NCBI GenBank assembly: GCA_017480485.1
Contig: JAFVAN010000035.1
Location: 24,792 to 88,791, forward strand
DNA: 64,000 nucleotides
Direction of reading: 5' to 3'
DNA from: Ruminococcus sp.
Lineage (GTDB): Bacteria; Bacillota_A; Clostridia; Oscillospirales; Ruminococcaceae
Part shown: one piece after another, positions 61,370 through 64,000 of the stretch
Layout: each line of letters begins with the position of its first letter
Position numbering within the stretch: position 1 is the stretch's first letter
Program-made: the position numbers and the translations under genes
Notes under the pieces: model-generated
Databases searched by the model: none
The model's input: the letters and a program-made list of their open reading frames with translations, nothing else
What the model was told of the DNA's origin: nothing

Positions 61370-61639
61370 ATGAAGCTTGCAGTTGAAATGGCAGTAATGG
61401 ACATAGGCGGAGAGATCTCGGCGGTGGCCGTGGGTGAGGACAGCTCGAAATTCCACGGTATGCTGCGCCTTAACGAGTCCGCGGCGGAGATAATTCGCCT
61501 GCTGGCCGAGGACACCACCCCCGAAAGGCTCGAAAAGGCTCTGGCCGAAAAGTACGACGAGTCCACCGAGGGCGAGATAAGACAGAACGTCGCCGAGTTC
61601 CTCGGGATCCTCAGAAAAGAAGGACTGCTGCTGGAATGA
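61370..61639 (+). CDS. PqqD-like protein
   Basis: 89 aa small RiPP-recognition-type domain. Conserved LRLNESAAEIIRLLAEDTTPERL, with a C-terminal FLGILRKEGLLLE. Such domains guide peptide precursors to modifying enzymes, but many stand-alone copies in clostridia sit beside a signal-peptidase-like gene. Here that neighbour is the broken ORF that overlaps by four bases. GGAGGG precedes ATG 61370. Confidence 0.85.
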   Translation: MKLAVEMAVMDIGGEISAVAVGEDSSKFHGMLRLNESAAEIIRLLAEDTTPERLEKALAEKYDESTEGEIRQNVAEFLGILRKEGLLLE

Positions 61640-61845
61640 TGACCGCCTCTTACGAAAGCGAGCTGGAGCGCACGGGCAAGATAGCTTTCACGGTCAGGGG
61701 CGTGAGTATGCGCCCCCTGTTCCGCGCCGAGATCGACGTTATCCATCTATGTTAACAACGATATCCAGGCAGGCATCTTTGACCGCATCATGGACGCCCG
61801 CTGGAAGGAGCTAAGCGCCTACCCCAGCGGAGATAAATGCGGCCC
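61636..61845 (+). pseudogene. Truncated signal-peptidase-like gene joined to an unknown fragment
   Basis: A 39-codon ORF starts by ATGA overlap with the PqqD-like gene: SYESELERTGKIAFTVRGVS, then MRPLFR, which resembles the start of S24/S26 peptidase-like proteins with the catalytic Ser in GVSM. It ends at TAA 61753. From about 61745 a different frame reads IYVNNDIQAGIFDRIMDARW, the apparent tail of another protein. This looks like a deletion that fused two genes out of frame. Confidence 0.6.
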
Positions 61846-61860
61846 GCCACCGCAAACAAA

Positions 61861-61899
61861 AAAACGGTACCTCTCCCCCTGCGGGGAAGGTGCCGTTTT
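61861..61899. terminator. Bidirectional terminator of the GGTACC family
   Basis: AAAACGGTACCTCTCCCC and GGGGAAGGTGCCGTTTT arms. Confidence 0.85.
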
Positions 61900-61914
61900 C
61901 GCTTTTGCCTCCTG

Positions 61915-63375
61915 TTATCTCACCTCGGGCCCTCTGAACACCAGATGATAGGGGTCCCTGTCATCTTCGAGGGCGAGGAAGGCTTGCTCCCTTTCGGCAA
62001 CTATATCTATCGTCGAAGCTGCATCCGTTTCGCCCAGTTCCCGCTCATACCTTGCAAGATTCGGGTAGTCGAAGCTCTTGGCAAAGTTCAGCTTGTAAAG
62101 ATAGTAGTAGATGTGGTCGTGGCGGAGAAGGGTCTTGTAGAGCAGCTCGTCCGCCGCCGTGGGCTCGTCCCCAAGCAGGAAACGCCGCGAGGACAGCCGC
62201 CTGTCGAGCTCCTTTAGGGCGTCCTCCTCCTGATGCGCCCAGCGCTCAAGCTCTGTCTGGAAGGTGGCCTGCGCCGCTTTTTCTATCGGTGTGAGCAGCG
62301 CGTGGTTCAGATATTCAAGCTCTGTTTCCACATCCGTGTGAGCAAACAGCGGACGCCCCTCCTGCTCATATACAAACTTGTTATCCGGGTCGGAGGAAAG
62401 AGCCTCCCTGCCGGTGGGTCGGAGCAGCGCCCTGTTGTCGGGGCCTGTCCCCAGCAGGCCGTGGACGTTTCCAAGCTTTGCCCTCATGTGGGGCGAGAGC
62501 TGGTAGTGCTTCTTTATCCATTCCAGCTTTGTGTACTCATAGAAGCCCGGGGTCTGATAAACGTCTCTGGTGTAGCCCCACAGATTTGGATAGTCCTCCA
62601 GCCGCTTCTTGTTCACCCCGAACACAAGATGATAGTTGATGTGAAAGCGGATGAGCGCCACAAACAGGTGAATATCCGAGAGGGTGATGTGGTCGCCGTT
62701 CACAAAGCGCCTGTCAGCAAGGCGCTCTTCAAGGGTGTCAAGAGAGGCAAAATAGCTCTCAAAGGCCTCGTCGTAGGTCTCCTGATCTCTCGCAAAGCCG
62801 CAGCCGTAGGCGTTGACCTCCTTGTTGATGTAGTCGCTCCACTCATCTATCTCGCCGCGCAGCGCCTCGGGGTAGAGGTCGGGGGCGTTTTCCTTGTGGA
62901 AGGCCTTCCAGTCTGTGACAAAATACTTAGGGATATTTATGGGGTCGTTCTGCACCACCTTGCCGCTCTCTGCATCGACTATCGCCGGGACAGTTGACCG
63001 CCCCGTAAAGGTGGGGTCGCCCTTTAGGTAGGCGTCATCAAGGTAGTGTATCTTCAGCACAGGGTCCACCTCTCCCATGTCCTCCGAGAACACCCAGCCC
63101 CGTGGGTCCCGCAGCACGCCGCATTCGCCGATGCTTATTACCCTGTCCAGCCCCAGCAGCCGCAGGGTGATGACGGCCTTGTTCGAGTGGGGGCAGCCGG
63201 GCATCCAGATAAGCCTGTAGCGGTCGGCCTCTACCGGCAGCCTGTCCTCCCCCTCGCCGAAGAGCCTGTCAAAGACGAATTTCCGCTGGTCGATCTTGCC
63301 TGTGGTCTTGTTTATCTGTCGCTTGAAGGTGCTTTCAAACAGTGCAACGGTCTGAAAAGGTACTATGTATGACAT
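61915..63375 (-). CDS. GST-like protein with duplicated C-terminal domain
   Basis: 486 aa. A thioredoxin-like N-domain with a Cys motif (WMPGCPHSNKAVITLRLLGL, Cys61) resembles glutathionyl-hydroquinone reductases, where CPWAHR is usual. Two helical GST-C-type segments follow: EERLADRRFVNGDHITLSDI...DYPNLWGYTRDV and DRRLSSRRFLLGDEPTAADE...DYPNLARYEREL. The second appears to be a copy of the first. Clostridia generally lack glutathione, so the thiol partner is unclear. AGGAGG precedes the ATG. Confidence 0.85.
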   Translation of the reverse strand: MSYIVPFQTVALFESTFKRQINKTTGKIDQRKFVFDRLFGEGEDRLPVEADRYRLIWMPGCPHSNKAVITLRLLGLDRVISIGECGVLRDPRGWVFSEDMGEVDPVLKIHYLDDAYLKGDPTFTGRSTVPAIVDAESGKVVQNDPINIPKYFVTDWKAFHKENAPDLYPEALRGEIDEWSDYINKEVNAYGCGFARDQETYDEAFESYFASLDTLEERLADRRFVNGDHITLSDIHLFVALIRFHINYHLVFGVNKKRLEDYPNLWGYTRDVYQTPGFYEYTKLEWIKKHYQLSPHMRAKLGNVHGLLGTGPDNRALLRPTGREALSSDPDNKFVYEQEGRPLFAHTDVETELEYLNHALLTPIEKAAQATFQTELERWAHQEEDALKELDRRLSSRRFLLGDEPTAADELLYKTLLRHDHIYYYLYKLNFAKSFDYPNLARYERELGETDAASTIDIVAEREQAFLALEDDRDPYHLVFRGPEVR

Positions 63376-63507
63376 GGTGTGTTCCTCCTGTGATCTGTTT
63401 TTTCTTATTATACGCCCTTTTGCCTATCAAGTCAATAGGAAAAGTAGGAATTGAAAGAAAAATCGTCACAGTCCCAAGGCAGGAGAGAAAAATTTGGCAG
63501 TTTTTAG

Positions 63508-63758
63508 TCAGAATGTATACGACGGGAAGGGAGGGCAGCGGCGCCTTATCACGTCAATATCCTCGGTGGAGTACATATAGTCCAGCCACACGAGGAAGCG
63601 CACGGAGGTCTCTCTGGAAGCCTGCCCGTCGGCGGTCTGCAGCGTCCAGACATAGTCGTTGTATCGCCCTCGGGCCGAGAGCTGCTGTCGGCAGAGCCTG
63701 CGCAGGCGGTCAGCAGTATCGCTGCGGCAAATACAGTTATCAAGCGGTTGGTTTTCAT
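63508..63758 (-). pseudogene. Frameshifted small lipoprotein
   Basis: From ATG 63758 (GGAGGG upstream) one frame reads MKTNRLITVFAAAILLTACA, a lipoprotein signal, and then SSSRPEGDTTTM. The natural continuation NDYVWTLQTADGQASRET and VRFLVWLDYMYSTEDIDVIR lies in another frame down to 63508. A single frameshift near 63650 explains both. Confidence 0.65.
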
Positions 63759-63814
63759 ACATATCCCTCCGGTGGCATCATAGCATATTTTTGGAGAATA
63801 CTCAATCATCCGGC

Positions 63815-64000
63815 GGGTGCTAGCGCGCACGGCGCAAGTCGCGTGAGCCCTCGCAAGCTCGGGCGGTGCCCCGCCGGCGCAGGTCGCGTGAGCACTCGCA
63901 AGCTCGGGCGGTGCCCCGCCGGCGCAGGTCGCGTGAGCACTCGCAAGCTCGGGCGGTGCCCCGCCGGCGCAGGTCGCGTGAGCACTCGCAAGCTCGGGCG
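63815..64000 (+). repeat. Interspersed GC-rich repeat, copy 7, with 45-base tandem array
   Basis: CTAGCGCGCACGGCGCAAGTC opens it. GCGTGAGC then recurs at 63841, 63886, 63931 and 63976, exactly 45 bases apart, and the array runs off the window. It is not a CRISPR: the units are contiguous, without unique spacers. Confidence 0.9.

Noticed and set aside
63806..63991. Minus-strand ORF encoding a repeated RVLTRPAPAGHRPSL peptide
   Set aside because: It only reflects the 45-base tandem repeat, which is a multiple of three; no start region or site.
63841..64000. Possible CRISPR array
   Set aside because: The units are contiguous and nearly identical with no unique spacers, and no cas genes are present.

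Overview
The window reads as chromosomal DNA of a GC-rich, anaerobic, spore-forming, low-oxygen gut-type clostridium, most like Ruminococcus and relatives (Oscillospiraceae). The grounds are a trimeric electron-bifurcating-type [FeFe]-hydrogenase (hydCBA), rubredoxin, the sporulation genes yabP, yabQ and spoVT, two secreted GH5 enzymes (a probable GH5_8 mannanase and a probable GH5_4 cellulase), Thr/Pro-rich linkers on secreted proteins, many membrane regulators and a strong GCC/CTG codon bias. The species cannot be fixed from sequence alone. No tRNA, rRNA, IS element, prophage or CRISPR array was seen.

Layout. 1-7.2 kb: amino-acid ABC transporter parts, glyS, a zinc-ribbon membrane protein and a three-gene ABC-2 exporter. 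7.3-16.6 kb (minus strand): an LCP cell-wall ligase, an MntR/DtxR regulator, an LTA-synthase-like sulfatase and hydCBA with a probable Rex operator on its promoter. 17-19 kb: a membrane-tethered ECF sigma factor whose C-terminus is a predicted extracytoplasmic domain. 19-24.3 kb (minus): mannanase, proA, proB, NUDIX, 2-hydroxyacid dehydrogenase, membrane protein. 24.4-24.9 kb: a decayed paralogue of the tethered sigma factor. 25-29.1 kb (minus): three envelope proteins (C39-like peptidase, SH3-like, lipoprotein). 29.4-41.3 kb: cellulase, rubredoxin, murA, isochorismatase-like hydrolase, shikimate kinase, cysteine desulfurase, Pro/Thr-rich lipoprotein, DUF1846 protein, queH, and an ECF sigma/anti-sigma pair. 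41.3-46 kb (minus): diguanylate cyclase, cysK, an O-acetylhomoserine sulfhydrylase with paired palindromic operators, XRE regulator. 46-52.5 kb: an AT-rich patch with a lipoprotein gene broken by a stop codon, an ABC-F ATPase, a GH-like secreted protein and a carbohydrate esterase. 52.6-55.8 kb (minus): the classic yabP-yabQ-divIC-yabR cluster with mntP in front. 56-64 kb: a LacI-sensor/GGDEF protein, an ABC-2 exporter, spoVT, a PqqD-like gene with a leader terminator, a duplicated-domain GST-like protein, gene remnants and a tandem repeat array running off the end.

The most interesting signal is regulatory. The tethered sigma gene, its decayed paralogue and a Pro/Thr-rich lipoprotein gene 19 kb away all carry the same ECF-type promoter (AACCnTTTC, 14 bases, CTAA) in identical spacing. 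Together with the one-protein sigma/TM/linker/outer-domain architecture and a composition break inside the sigma gene, this suggests a one-component surface-sensing sigma system whose outer domain may have been exchanged.

The intergenic DNA is unusually structured. It holds a seven-copy GC-rich interspersed repeat that abuts or supplies stop codons, 7-base-periodic inverted repeats after stop codons, a family of GGTACC-centred palindromic terminators and a MITE-like element.
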